Positions 18,221 through 24,936 of a stretch of DNA of 64,000 nucleotides are shown in pieces. The notes below the pieces were generated by a model. That model ran no database searches. It was not told where the DNA came from and saw only the letters and a program-made list of their open reading frames with translations. The stretch comes from Marinobacterium sp. Its GTDB lineage: Bacteria; Pseudomonadota; Gammaproteobacteria; Pseudomonadales; Balneatricaceae. The translations under genes and the position numbers were made by a program. Numbering within the stretch: position 1 is the stretch's first letter; each line of letters opens with the position of its first letter. The stretch spans positions 27,906 through 91,905 of the forward strand of contig JAUWAC010000009.1 in NCBI GenBank assembly GCA_030602245.1, read 5' to 3'.

Positions 18221-18508
18221 TTACTCAGTTCCGGACTGGATGCTTCCGGGCTGGATAGTGCCGGACAGCTCCGTAGCGGACTGCGCCGCCTCAAGCCGTT
18301 CGATCCGCCCGTTCAGGCGCTCGATATGGCTGCGCATCGAATCCAGATTGAGGCTGTCCTCAAGCCCCTGCAGCTGCAAGCGGTAGTTTTCATCCTTGAG
18401 CGCCTTGTACTCACGGTACTGGTACAGATTCAGCCCCAGCGTCAGCAGAAACAGCAGCGCAATAACGATGGCGGCATCGAGGTGTAGCGTGAACTTTTTC
18501 AACGACAT
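18221..18508 (-). CDS. Small membrane-anchored coiled-coil protein of unknown function
   Basis: A 95-residue protein with one N-terminal transmembrane helix (AAIVIALLFLLTLGLNLY) followed by a charged heptad-like stretch (YREYKALKDENYRLQLQG, then MRSHIERLNGRIERLEAA) that should form a coiled coil. AAGGAG lies one base before the ATG at 18508 but seven bases before a TTG at 18502, so translation may really begin at the TTG, giving MKKFTLHLD. It is upstream of the SDR gene and likely co-transcribed. Function unknown. Confidence 0.6.
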   Translation of the reverse strand: MSLKKFTLHLDAAIVIALLFLLTLGLNLYQYREYKALKDENYRLQLQGLEDSLNLDSMRSHIERLNGRIERLEAAQSATELSGTIQPGSIQSGTE

Positions 18509-18654
18509 GCTCCTTGCACAGGGCTTTCGGGCAGTGGTTTACCCGCTGGGATCTTATACAGGCTGCGGGCCGGGTCACAAGCTCAGCATGAGCACGGCAC
18601 GGGATAAGCGCAGCCGAGCAGGTCAGTCTGCCAAATAAGACGCACATTCACGAA

Positions 18655-18675
18655 ATGGCACGCCATATATGGCAG
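18655..18675. promoter_or_regulatory. Overlapping palindromes, candidate activator site upstream of the sigma-54 promoter
   Basis: Two palindromes overlap here: TGGCACGCCA (arms TGGC/GCCA) and the perfect 12-bp GCCATATATGGC at 18662-18673. A related half-site CTGCCA occurs at 18628-18633. The block lies about 85-105 bp upstream of the sigma-54 -24 element, the usual distance for an enhancer-binding protein. The bound protein cannot be named. Confidence 0.4.
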
Positions 18676-18758
18676 TCACACCCAGCGATCGCCGTCACGG
18701 ATCGGGTAAAACCTTTCTGTTTCAACGACTTGAAAATCCACAGGGCAGGCGATCCGGC

Positions 18759-18773
18759 TGGCACTCTACTTGC
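18759..18773 (+). promoter_or_regulatory. Sigma-54 (RpoN) promoter for the 43-residue membrane protein
   Basis: TGGCAC (18759-18764), five bases, then TTGC (18770-18773) reproduces the -24/-12 consensus with the exact GG-to-GC spacing. Transcription would start near 18785 and run into the small gene at 18823, which has AGGAGA before its ATG. No sigma-70 promoter was seen in the rest of this 314-bp gap. Confidence 0.72.
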
Positions 18774-18822
18774 GACAGACAGTGCAGCAAGAGCATTTAA
18801 TCATCCGTACAGGAGAAAGATC

Positions 18823-18954
18823 ATGGCTGCCACTCATGACAACGAACGCTACGAAACACTGGGCATGCTGCCGTCTGCCGTAATGGTACTGGGCGGTCTT
18901 GTCGTCGCCATTCTGCCGGCTCTGGTTCAGGTATACCTGCTGGCCGCTGGTTGA
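18823..18954 (+). CDS. 43-residue single-span membrane protein under sigma-54 control
   Basis: The ATG at 18823 is preceded by AGGAGAAAGATC and starts a 43-residue protein: a polar N-terminus (MAATHDNERYETLGMLP) and one transmembrane helix (AVMVLGGLVVAILPALVQVY) ending LLAAG. A strong terminator follows 38 bp after the stop, and a sigma-54 promoter lies 50 bp upstream of the start, so this is a complete single-gene unit. A longer in-frame start at 18655 would lie upstream of that promoter and is rejected. Family not recognised; a regulatory or stress-related membrane peptide is possible but unproven. Confidence 0.68.
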   Translation: MAATHDNERYETLGMLPSAVMVLGGLVVAILPALVQVYLLAAG

Positions 18955-18991
18955 AACCCTATGTAAACCGCACGGCTACCCTGCTCCTTGC

Positions 18992-19014
18992 ACCCCGGTT
19001 CGCCGGGGTTTTTT
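18992..19014 (+). terminator. Rho-independent terminator of the small membrane protein gene
   Basis: ACCCCGG and CCGGGGT pair around a TTCG-containing loop, followed by TTTTTT. It is a near-ideal intrinsic terminator directly after the 43-residue gene. Confidence 0.9.
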
Positions 19015-19110
19015 ATGGCTGAGCGCCGGACAGAAAGGGCCGCGCGCGCAAAGGCACAGAACGATAACGCGACAACGCCAGCGATACCCGCCAGGGCTGA
19101 CTGCCACAGG

Positions 19111-19155
19111 ATTGCTTAGAAATAGGTTGCTTAGAGGTAGATTGTTCAGAGGTAT
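19111..19155. repeat. Three tandem 15-bp imperfect repeats
   Basis: GATTGCTTAGAAATA, GGTTGCTTAGAGGTA and GATTGTTCAGAGGTA follow one another without gap between the small-protein terminator and the tRNA-Leu genes. Differences are substitutions only. They may be repeated protein-binding sites or slippage products; no gene overlaps them. Confidence 0.75.
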
Positions 19156-19166
19156 TCAGATGACAT

Positions 19167-19187
19167 CACCGGTAGGGGATACCGGTG
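19167..19187 (-). terminator. Hairpin at the 3' end of the tRNA-Leu transcript
   Basis: CACCGGTA (19167-19174) and TACCGGTG (19180-19187) pair perfectly around five bases. The right arm overlaps the encoded CCA end of the tRNA-Leu gene, so the hairpin immediately follows the tRNA on the minus strand. There is no T tract, so it may be a processing or 3'-protecting structure instead of an intrinsic terminator. Confidence 0.55.
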
Positions 19188-19272
19188 GTGCAGATGGGGA
19201 GACTCGAACTCCCACGCCCGTGAAGGCACTAGCACCTGAAGCTAGCGTGTCTACCAATTCCACCACATCTGC
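19186..19272 (-). tRNA. tRNA-Leu (anticodon CAG), second copy
   Basis: An 87-nt class II tRNA starting GCAGATGTGGTGGAATTGGT on the minus strand, with anticodon stem CTAGC/GCTAG around loop TTCAGGT, so anticodon CAG (complement at 19236-19238). A variable arm of leucine type, T arm GAGTTCGAGTCTC and encoded CCA are present. It is identical in sequence to the copy at 19365-19451 and is transcribed after it. Confidence 0.97.
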
Positions 19273-19364
19273 GTCGGTTTGCGCGGTTTTGACCATTCGG
19301 CCTCGGATGCGCACCCGGCTTAACACTTTCTGCAACTTTCTTGCGAGCTGCCCCACTCAAGGAG

Positions 19365-19451
19365 TGGTGCAGATGGGGAGACTCGAACTCCCACGCCCGT
19401 GAAGGCACTAGCACCTGAAGCTAGCGTGTCTACCAATTCCACCACATCTGC
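19365..19451 (-). tRNA. tRNA-Leu (anticodon CAG), first copy
   Basis: Identical over all 87 nt to the copy at 19186-19272, including the encoded CCA, and separated from it by a 92-bp spacer. A strong sigma-70 promoter lies directly upstream, so both copies are probably cut from one transcript. CUG is the leucine codon favoured by GC-rich genomes, which may explain the duplicate. Confidence 0.97.
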
Positions 19452-19467
19452 GTCGAAAGTGGGGCGC

Positions 19468-19496
19468 ATTATATAGAGGCTGTTTTTTGTTGTGAA
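19468..19496 (-). promoter_or_regulatory. Sigma-70 promoter of the tRNA-Leu pair
   Basis: On the minus strand TTCACA (19491-19496) and a perfect TATAAT (19468-19473) are 17 bp apart, followed by a GC-rich discriminator (GCGCCCC) typical of stringently controlled stable-RNA promoters. Confidence 0.85.
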
Positions 19497-19516
19497 GCCC
19501 TCAATGCAAATCTTTT

Positions 19517-20509
19517 TTAGCGTTGTGCCGGTGTCGCCAGACAGCGCTCGAAACGCGCAGCCAGATCGAGCAGAAATTCACCGTAGGCGGTCGGCGTCAG
19601 GGCACGGCCGCTGGCCAGCGGATCCAGCTCGCCCTGATTCAGCGCCAGTCCGCTGGTGATCGTCTTGACCACACTGGGGCTGAACTGCGGTTCGCTCAGC
19701 ACACAGACCGCATTGTGCTCTTCAAGCTGGGTGCGGATCTCGGCCAGATGACGGGCACCGGGCTTGCGCGCCGGGTCGACGGTGAAGTAGCCCAGCTGAT
19801 TCAGCCCGTAATGCTCGACAAAGCCTGTGTAGGCATCATGGAACACATAGAAACCCTGATTGCGCAGCGGCGCCAGCTGCTGCTCGATCTGCGCATCCGC
19901 CTGCTCGATCTGCGCCCGGAACGCCGCCAGATTCTGCTCCAGCCGCGCCTGCTGCCGGGGGTAGAGTTCGAGCAGCTCGGCATGAATGCGCTGCGCCATC
20001 TTCAGCGCCGTGATCGGATCCAGCCAGGGGTGCACGTCGATACCCGCGTGATCATGGTCGTGATGCATATCCTCAGCGACAGGCTCGTCGTGGTGTTCAT
20101 GCGCATCGTGCCCCTGATGATCGGACGCGTGATCCGCGTGTTGCTCGGCGTCGTGGTTTGCATGCTCGTGGCGGACGGTATCGGCATCGCCCATCAGCGC
20201 CAGCGTGTGTGCATCGGTGCGCGCCAGCGGCTTGTCGAGAAAGCGCTCCAGCTCAGGCCCGATCCAGACCACCAGCCGCGCCTCCATCAGCGCCTGCATA
20301 TCACTGGGGCGCAGCGCATAGTGGTGCGGCGAGGCGCCATCCTCCAGCAGCACGCGCGGCTGGGTGATGCCATCGGTCAGGGCCGCGGTTATCAGGCCAA
20401 GGGGGCGGATACTGGTGACGACATCGGCGGCCTGTACGGCGCGCAGCGGCAGTAACAGAAAGGCGACCAGCAGCGCCACAAGGGGCGCGGAGCGAAGCAG
20501 AGCACACAT
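19517..20509 (-). CDS. znuA: Zinc ABC transporter, periplasmic zinc-binding protein
   Basis: A 330-residue cluster 9 solute-binding protein with a signal peptide (LVALLVAFLLLPLRAVQA). Zinc ligands are the His in SPHHYALRPSD, in DVHPWLDP and in VFHDAYTGF. A long His/Asp-rich loop (for example HEHHDEPVAEDMHHDHDH) near residues 110-160 is typical of ZnuA and buffers zinc. The ATG at 20509 has GAGGAG upstream; TTG at 20515 is a weaker alternative. It is divergent from zur-znuCB with a Zur operator between, so it should be derepressed when zinc is scarce. Confidence 0.95.
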   Translation of the reverse strand: MCALLRSAPLVALLVAFLLLPLRAVQAADVVTSIRPLGLITAALTDGITQPRVLLEDGASPHHYALRPSDMQALMEARLVVWIGPELERFLDKPLARTDAHTLALMGDADTVRHEHANHDAEQHADHASDHQGHDAHEHHDEPVAEDMHHDHDHAGIDVHPWLDPITALKMAQRIHAELLELYPRQQARLEQNLAAFRAQIEQADAQIEQQLAPLRNQGFYVFHDAYTGFVEHYGLNQLGYFTVDPARKPGARHLAEIRTQLEEHNAVCVLSEPQFSPSVVKTITSGLALNQGELDPLASGRALTPTAYGEFLLDLAARFERCLATPAQR

Positions 20510-20540
20510 GAACAAAAGACTCCTCGGGGATGTTGATTAT

Positions 20541-20553
20541 GTTATACTATAAC
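20541..20553. promoter_or_regulatory. Zur operator between znuA and zur-znuCB
   Basis: GTTATACTATAAC is a perfect palindrome with a central C and matches the core of the gammaproteobacterial Zur box (GTTATANTATAAC). The flanks ATG and AAACAT extend the match. It sits 32 bp from the znuA start and 25 bp from the zur start, so one site can repress both directions, giving zinc-dependent control and zur autoregulation. Confidence 0.9.
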
Positions 20554-20577
20554 AAACATTTTCGACGGAACAGTCCC

Positions 20578-21075
20578 ATGCCCCATCAGGACCCCGGTTT
20601 CGAAACCGATCACAACCATCAGCACTGTATCCAGCAAGCGCTTGATACGGCGCGCTCACTGTGTCGTGAGCGCTCACTTCGACTAACGCCGATTCGCGAG
20701 CTGGTGCTCAAGCTGGTCTGGCAGAGCCACCAGCCGATGGGGGCTTACGAGCTGTTGCCGGCGCTCGCAGACGCCGGCTTCAACTCGGCGCCACCGACCG
20801 TGTACCGCGCCCTTGAGTTTCTGCAGGAGCAGGGGCTGGTGCACCGCATTGCATCGCTGAACGCCTATGTCGGCTGCCCGCACCCGGAGCACCCGCACAC
20901 CAGCGGCTTTCTGATCTGCCGCCACTGCCAGCGCGCGGTGGAGCTGGATTCCGCGCCGGTGCATCAGGCCCTGGCGGACACCGCGGCCGACGTGGGATTC
21001 GAAATCGAGCAGGAGATGATCGAGGTGGTGGGCCTGTGTCCCGATTGTCGTGACGAGGAGAGCCGCGATGCCTAA
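20578..21075 (+). CDS. zur: Zinc uptake regulator Zur (Fur family)
   Basis: A 165-residue Fur-family repressor. The N-terminal winged helix includes [19 protein letters not shown] and the recognition helix region [19 protein letters not shown]. The C-terminal part has the structural zinc cysteines in [12 protein letters not shown] and LCPDCRDEE, and metal ligands in [13 protein letters not shown]. The context (znuA, znuC, znuB, Zur box) identifies it as Zur instead of Fur. The start at 20578 follows the operator; the frame from 20530 would run through it. Confidence 0.95.
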   Translation: MPHQDPGFETDHNHQHCIQQALDTARSLCRERSLRLTPIRELVLKLVWQSHQPMGAYELLPALADAGFNSAPPTVYRALEFLQEQGLVHRIASLNAYVGCPHPEHPHTSGFLICRHCQRAVELDSAPVHQALADTAADVGFEIEQEMIEVVGLCPDCRDEESRDA

Positions 21076-21841
21076 CCGGGATCTGGTCCGCCTGAGCCAG
21101 GTCGATGTGCAGTTCGGCGACGACCGCGTGCTCAGCAACATCAGTCTGAGCCTGCACGACAACTGCATTACGACCCTGATCGGTCCGAACGGGGCCGGCA
21201 AGACCACGCTGGTGCGCGTGGTACTCGGGCTGCTCAAGCCGACCCGCGGCGATCTCTGGCGAGAGCCGGGGCTGCGCATCGGCTATATGCCGCAGAAGCT
21301 GCACATCGACCGCACCCTGCCACTGACGGTCAGCCGCTTCATGCGCCTGCCGCACCGGGTACCCGCGCAGCAGATCGAACAGGCGCTGACATCGGTCGGC
21401 GCGCTGCATCTGTTGCACAAGTCGATCCACGACCTGTCCGGCGGTGAAACCCAACGTGTTCTGCTCGCCCGCGCCCTGCTGCGCGACCCGCAGCTGCTGG
21501 TGCTGGACGAGCCGGTGCAGGGTGTCGACATCAACGGTCAGATCGAGCTCTACGAGCTGATCGCCAGCATCCGCAAAACCCGCCGCATCGGGATTCTGAT
21601 GATCTCGCACGACCTGCATCTGGTAATGGCCTCCACCGACCATGTGGTGTGCCTGAACCATCATGTCTGCTGCTCCGGCCACCCGGAGGCGGTCAGCAAC
21701 GATCCGTCATTCCGCGAGCTGTTCGGCCCGGCACAGGCCAGCGCGCTGGCACTGTATAACCACCACCACAACCACCGGCACGATTTTCACGGTGACGTAA
21801 TCGATGACAAACCGGCTCCACCCTGCTGTGAAGGACACTGA
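21068..21841 (+). CDS. znuC: Zinc ABC transporter, ATP-binding protein
   Basis: A 257-residue ABC ATPase with Walker [13 protein letters not shown], signature [17 protein letters not shown], Walker [13 protein letters not shown] and the H-loop in [10 protein letters not shown]. The C-terminal His-rich tail ([14 protein letters not shown]) is common in ZnuC. The start at 21068 overlaps the zur stop by eight bases, so the two are translationally coupled. Confidence 0.95.
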   Translation: MPNRDLVRLSQVDVQFGDDRVLSNISLSLHDNCITTLIGPNGAGKTTLVRVVLGLLKPTRGDLWREPGLRIGYMPQKLHIDRTLPLTVSRFMRLPHRVPAQQIEQALTSVGALHLLHKSIHDLSGGETQRVLLARALLRDPQLLVLDEPVQGVDINGQIELYELIASIRKTRRIGILMISHDLHLVMASTDHVVCLNHHVCCSGHPEAVSNDPSFRELFGPAQASALALYNHHHNHRHDFHGDVIDDKPAPPCCEGH

Positions 21842-21846
21842 CACCG

Positions 21847-22641
21847 ATGGCTGAATTTCTGCTTCTCGCGCTGGCCGGAGGGATCGGCATAGCCGCTATC
21901 GCGGGCCCTCTGGGCGCATTCGTGGTCTGGCGCCGCATGGCCTATTTCGGCGATACGCTGGCGCACTCGGCGCTGCTCGGGGTGGCGCTCGGCTTCCTGT
22001 TCGACATCAACCTGAACCTGGCGGTGGTGGCCTGCTGCGTGCTGCTGGCACTGTTGCTGGTCAGCCTGCAGCGCCAGCATCTGGTCGCCACCGACACGCT
22101 GCTCGGCATCATGGCGCACAGCTCTCTGTCGCTCGGTCTGGTGGCGATTGCACTGCTCGATAACGTCCGCATCGACCTGATGGAGTATCTGTTCGGCGAC
22201 CTGCTGGCGATCGCGCCCGACGATCTGTACTGGATCTATGGCGGCGGCGTACTGGTACTGCTGCTGGTATGGCGACTGTGGGATCAACTGCTGGCGATCA
22301 CGATCAACGAGGAGCTGGCGCAGGTCGAAGGCGTCAACACGCTGCGCGTCCGGCTGGCCCTGATGCTGCTGATCGCCACCGTGATCGCGGTCGCGATGAA
22401 GCTGGTCGGCATCCTGCTGATTACCTCGTTGCTGATCATCCCGGCCGCCGCGGCACGCCGGCTCGCGCGCACCCCGGAGCAGATGGCCGTGCTGGCCTCG
22501 CTGCTGGGGATGCTGGCGGTGGCGGGCGGCATTACCGCGTCCTGGTTCTGGGACACGCCGGCAGGCCCGTCCGTCGTCGTCGCCGCGCTGGTCGAGTTTC
22601 TGCTGCTGTACACGCTGCCACCGGCACTGCGGCGGGCGTGA
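21847..22641 (+). CDS. znuB: Zinc ABC transporter, permease
   Basis: A 264-residue ABC-3 family permease with multiple transmembrane helices, opening LLLALAGGIGIAAIAGPLGAFVVW-like (first helix) and WRRMAYFGDTLAHSALLGVALG, a family signature. The region VKLVGILLITSLLIIPAAAARR forms the cytoplasmic coupling end. It begins 5 bp after znuC in the zur-znuC-znuB operon. Confidence 0.95.
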   Translation: MAEFLLLALAGGIGIAAIAGPLGAFVVWRRMAYFGDTLAHSALLGVALGFLFDINLNLAVVACCVLLALLLVSLQRQHLVATDTLLGIMAHSSLSLGLVAIALLDNVRIDLMEYLFGDLLAIAPDDLYWIYGGGVLVLLLVWRLWDQLLAITINEELAQVEGVNTLRVRLALMLLIATVIAVAMKLVGILLITSLLIIPAAAARRLARTPEQMAVLASLLGMLAVAGGITASWFWDTPAGPSVVVAALVEFLLLYTLPPALRRA

Positions 22642-22648
22642 GGGCGGC

Positions 22649-23998
22649 ATGCGCAGACTGACTGACTGGCGTTACTGGCCGGATCGGGCGCTGCACCGGC
22701 GCATCTGGTCGCTGGCCTGGCCGATGATGCTGTCCAATATCACGGTGCCGCTGCTCGGACTGGTCGATACCGCCGTGATCGGCCATCTGCCGTCACCGCA
22801 CTATCTCGGCGCCGTGGCGGTGGGGAGCATGATCTTTTCGATCCTGTACTGGACCTTCGGCTTCCTGCGCATGGGCACCACCGGGCTGGTGGCACAGGCG
22901 TGCGGACGTGACGATGGCGACACCAACCGCACGCTGCTGGCGCAGTCGCTGATTCTCGCCTCCCTGATCGGGGTGGTGCTGATCCTGTTGCGTACGCCGC
23001 TGACCGGGATTGCACTCGAGCTGATGGATCCGGCGCCCGATGTTCTGGCCGAAGCGGCTGAATATACCGCCATACGGGCTTTCGGGGCACCTGCAATGCT
23101 GTGCAACTACGCCCTGCTGGGCTGGTTCGTCGGTAATCAGAACACCCGCATACCGCTGATTCTGCTGACCGCGGGTAACCTGCTCAACATGCTGCTGGAC
23201 CTGCTGTTCGTATATGGCTTCGGCCTGCACGCCGGCGGCGTCGCACTGGCCAGCGTCATCGCCGAATGGTCGAGTCTGGCACTGGGACTCTGGTTCTGCC
23301 GCCGCCTGCTGCGTTCGCTTCCCGGTCGCTTTCAACTCGAGCCGCTGCGCCGCCTCAAGGCATACGCCGCGATGGTGCGGGTAAACCGCTACCTGTTCGT
23401 GCGGACGGTGACGCTGCTGATGACGTTCGCATTCTTCACCGCCCAGGGCGCTCGGCAGGGCACCGATATTCTGTCCGCCAACGCGGTACTGCTGAACTTC
23501 CTGATCCTGATCTCCAATGCCCTGGACGGTTTCGCCCACGCCACCGAGGCACTGAGCGGGCGCACCCTGGGCAAGGGCAATCTGCGGCATTTCTACCGCA
23601 CCGTGGTCAGTGCCGGGCTCTGGTCGCTGGCCAGTGCCGTGGGCCTGACGCTGGTGTTCGCCGTTGCCGGCAACTGGATCATCGCGCTGCTGACCGGGAT
23701 TCCCAGCGTGCGGGAAGAAGCGGCGATCTATCTGCCGTGGCTGGTGGCGTTGCCGCTGATCGGGATCTGGAGCTTCCTGCTCGATGGCGTGTTCATCGGC
23801 ACGACACAGGTGAAGGCGATGCAGAATACGATGCTGTTTTCGGTCTTCTGCGTGTTTGCTCCGGTCTGGTGGCTGACCCAGCCGCTGGCCAATCACGGCC
23901 TCTGGATCGCGTTTCTGAGTTTCTTTGCCGCACGCGGCCTCAGTGGCGCCTGGGTCTACTGGCGGATCAGCCGGCTACAGGGCTGGATGCCAGATTAA
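22649..23998 (+). CDS. MATE-family efflux transporter (DinF/NorM-like)
   Basis: A 449-residue multidrug and toxin extrusion protein with about 12 hydrophobic segments in two halves. Typical MATE stretches are LAWPMMLSNITVPLLGLVDTAVIGHL at the N-terminus, split here by position, and FWTFG/RMGTTGLVAQACG soon after; the second half starts around MVRVNRYLFVRTVTLL. It probably exports cationic compounds driven by H+ or Na+. DinF-like by overall wording. It begins 7 bp after znuB and may be read from the same transcript; its last 32 bp overlap the convergent tag gene. Confidence 0.88.
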   Translation: MRRLTDWRYWPDRALHRRIWSLAWPMMLSNITVPLLGLVDTAVIGHLPSPHYLGAVAVGSMIFSILYWTFGFLRMGTTGLVAQACGRDDGDTNRTLLAQSLILASLIGVVLILLRTPLTGIALELMDPAPDVLAEAAEYTAIRAFGAPAMLCNYALLGWFVGNQNTRIPLILLTAGNLLNMLLDLLFVYGFGLHAGGVALASVIAEWSSLALGLWFCRRLLRSLPGRFQLEPLRRLKAYAAMVRVNRYLFVRTVTLLMTFAFFTAQGARQGTDILSANAVLLNFLILISNALDGFAHATEALSGRTLGKGNLRHFYRTVVSAGLWSLASAVGLTLVFAVAGNWIIALLTGIPSVREEAAIYLPWLVALPLIGIWSFLLDGVFIGTTQVKAMQNTMLFSVFCVFAPVWWLTQPLANHGLWIAFLSFFAARGLSGAWVYWRISRLQGWMPD

Positions 23999-24587
23999 GC
24001 CGCGCCTCCAGATCGATACACGCCTGATGGCGGGGACACGAGAGAATGTGATCGTTCACCAACCCCAGCGCCTGCATATAGGCGTAGGCGATGGTAGGAC
24101 CGAAGAAGCGCATGCCTTCGCGTTTGAGTTCGCGCGCCAGCGCACGTGACTGTGCGGTCTCGGCGGGAATCTGCTCCAGCGTGCGCCAGCAGTTGCGCAG
24201 CGGGCGCCCGTCGACGAACGACCACAGATAGCGGGCAAAGCTGCCGTGACGTGCCTGCAGCTCGAGAAACACGCGGGCATTGCCGATCGAGGCTTCGATC
24301 TTGGCGCGATTGCGAATCATACCGGGGTCTGCCAGCATCGCATCGATCTCCGCGGCGCCGAAGCCAGCCACCCGCTGTGCGTCAAACCCGGCATAGTGAT
24401 GGCGATAGGCGTCGCGCTTTTGCAGTACGGTGCGCCAGCTCAGCCCCGCCTGCGCCGACTCCAGCACCAGAAACTCGAACAGGCGGGCATCGTCGGCACA
24501 GGGTACGCCCCATTCGTCATCGTGATAGGCCTGCTCCAGCGCGCTCTGTATCGCCCAGCCACACACCTCGCCGGTATCGGCCGCCAT
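23967..24587 (-). CDS. tag: DNA-3-methyladenine glycosylase I
   Basis: A 206-residue Tag enzyme that excises 3-methyladenine from DNA. Zinc-binding residues are visible: Cys in EVCGWA, His in YHDDEWGVP, and His/Cys in CPRHQACID near the C-terminus. LFEFLVLESAQAGLSWRTVL and FDAQRVAGF-type segments match the family. Its start overlaps the stop of the upstream YheV-like gene by one base, so the pair is coupled; its 3' end overlaps the MATE gene in antisense by 32 bp. Confidence 0.95.
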   Translation of the reverse strand: MAADTGEVCGWAIQSALEQAYHDDEWGVPCADDARLFEFLVLESAQAGLSWRTVLQKRDAYRHHYAGFDAQRVAGFGAAEIDAMLADPGMIRNRAKIEASIGNARVFLELQARHGSFARYLWSFVDGRPLRNCWRTLEQIPAETAQSRALARELKREGMRFFGPTIAYAYMQALGLVNDHILSCPRHQACIDLEARLNLASSPVAG

Positions 24588-24871
24588 CAGTGATCGCGCC
24601 GCTTGGCGCCCGGATTGGGATGGAAGCGGATCGGCACCGCCTGCTCGCGCTCGCTGGCCGACACGGCGGGGGCCTTGTCGCTGCGTTCGCCGCTGACTCG
24701 GGTGGTCAGCTCAGCGGGCTCCGGGCGGCCATCCAGACGCAACGAGTCCTGAAAGCCGCATTTGACGCACTCGCGGTACTCCCGCTCCTCGTCGCGATAC
24801 ATCCGCACCGAGTCCATCTCGGCACAGCGCGGGCAGACCGCACCGGCAATAAAACGTTTCACAATGGTCAT
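24587..24871 (-). CDS. YheV-like zinc-ribbon protein (DUF2387)
   Basis: A 94-residue protein with two zinc-ribbon knuckles, CPRCAEMDSVRMY and RECVKCGFQDSL, and the family opening VKRFIAGAVCPRC. The C-terminal third is charged and low in complexity. YheV-like proteins commonly lie next to prlC in gammaproteobacteria, as here. Their role is unknown, probably nucleic-acid or protein binding. The start at 24871 has GGAGAG upstream; 24907 is an unsupported upstream alternative. Confidence 0.85.
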   Translation of the reverse strand: MTIVKRFIAGAVCPRCAEMDSVRMYRDEEREYRECVKCGFQDSLRLDGRPEPAELTTRVSGERSDKAPAVSASEREQAVPIRFHPNPGAKRRDH

Positions 24872-24936
24872 GAATCTCTCCCGGGTGCCCGCCATCAGGG
24901 CAGGCACCGGCTGTTACTCAAAGCGCTATTGTACGT

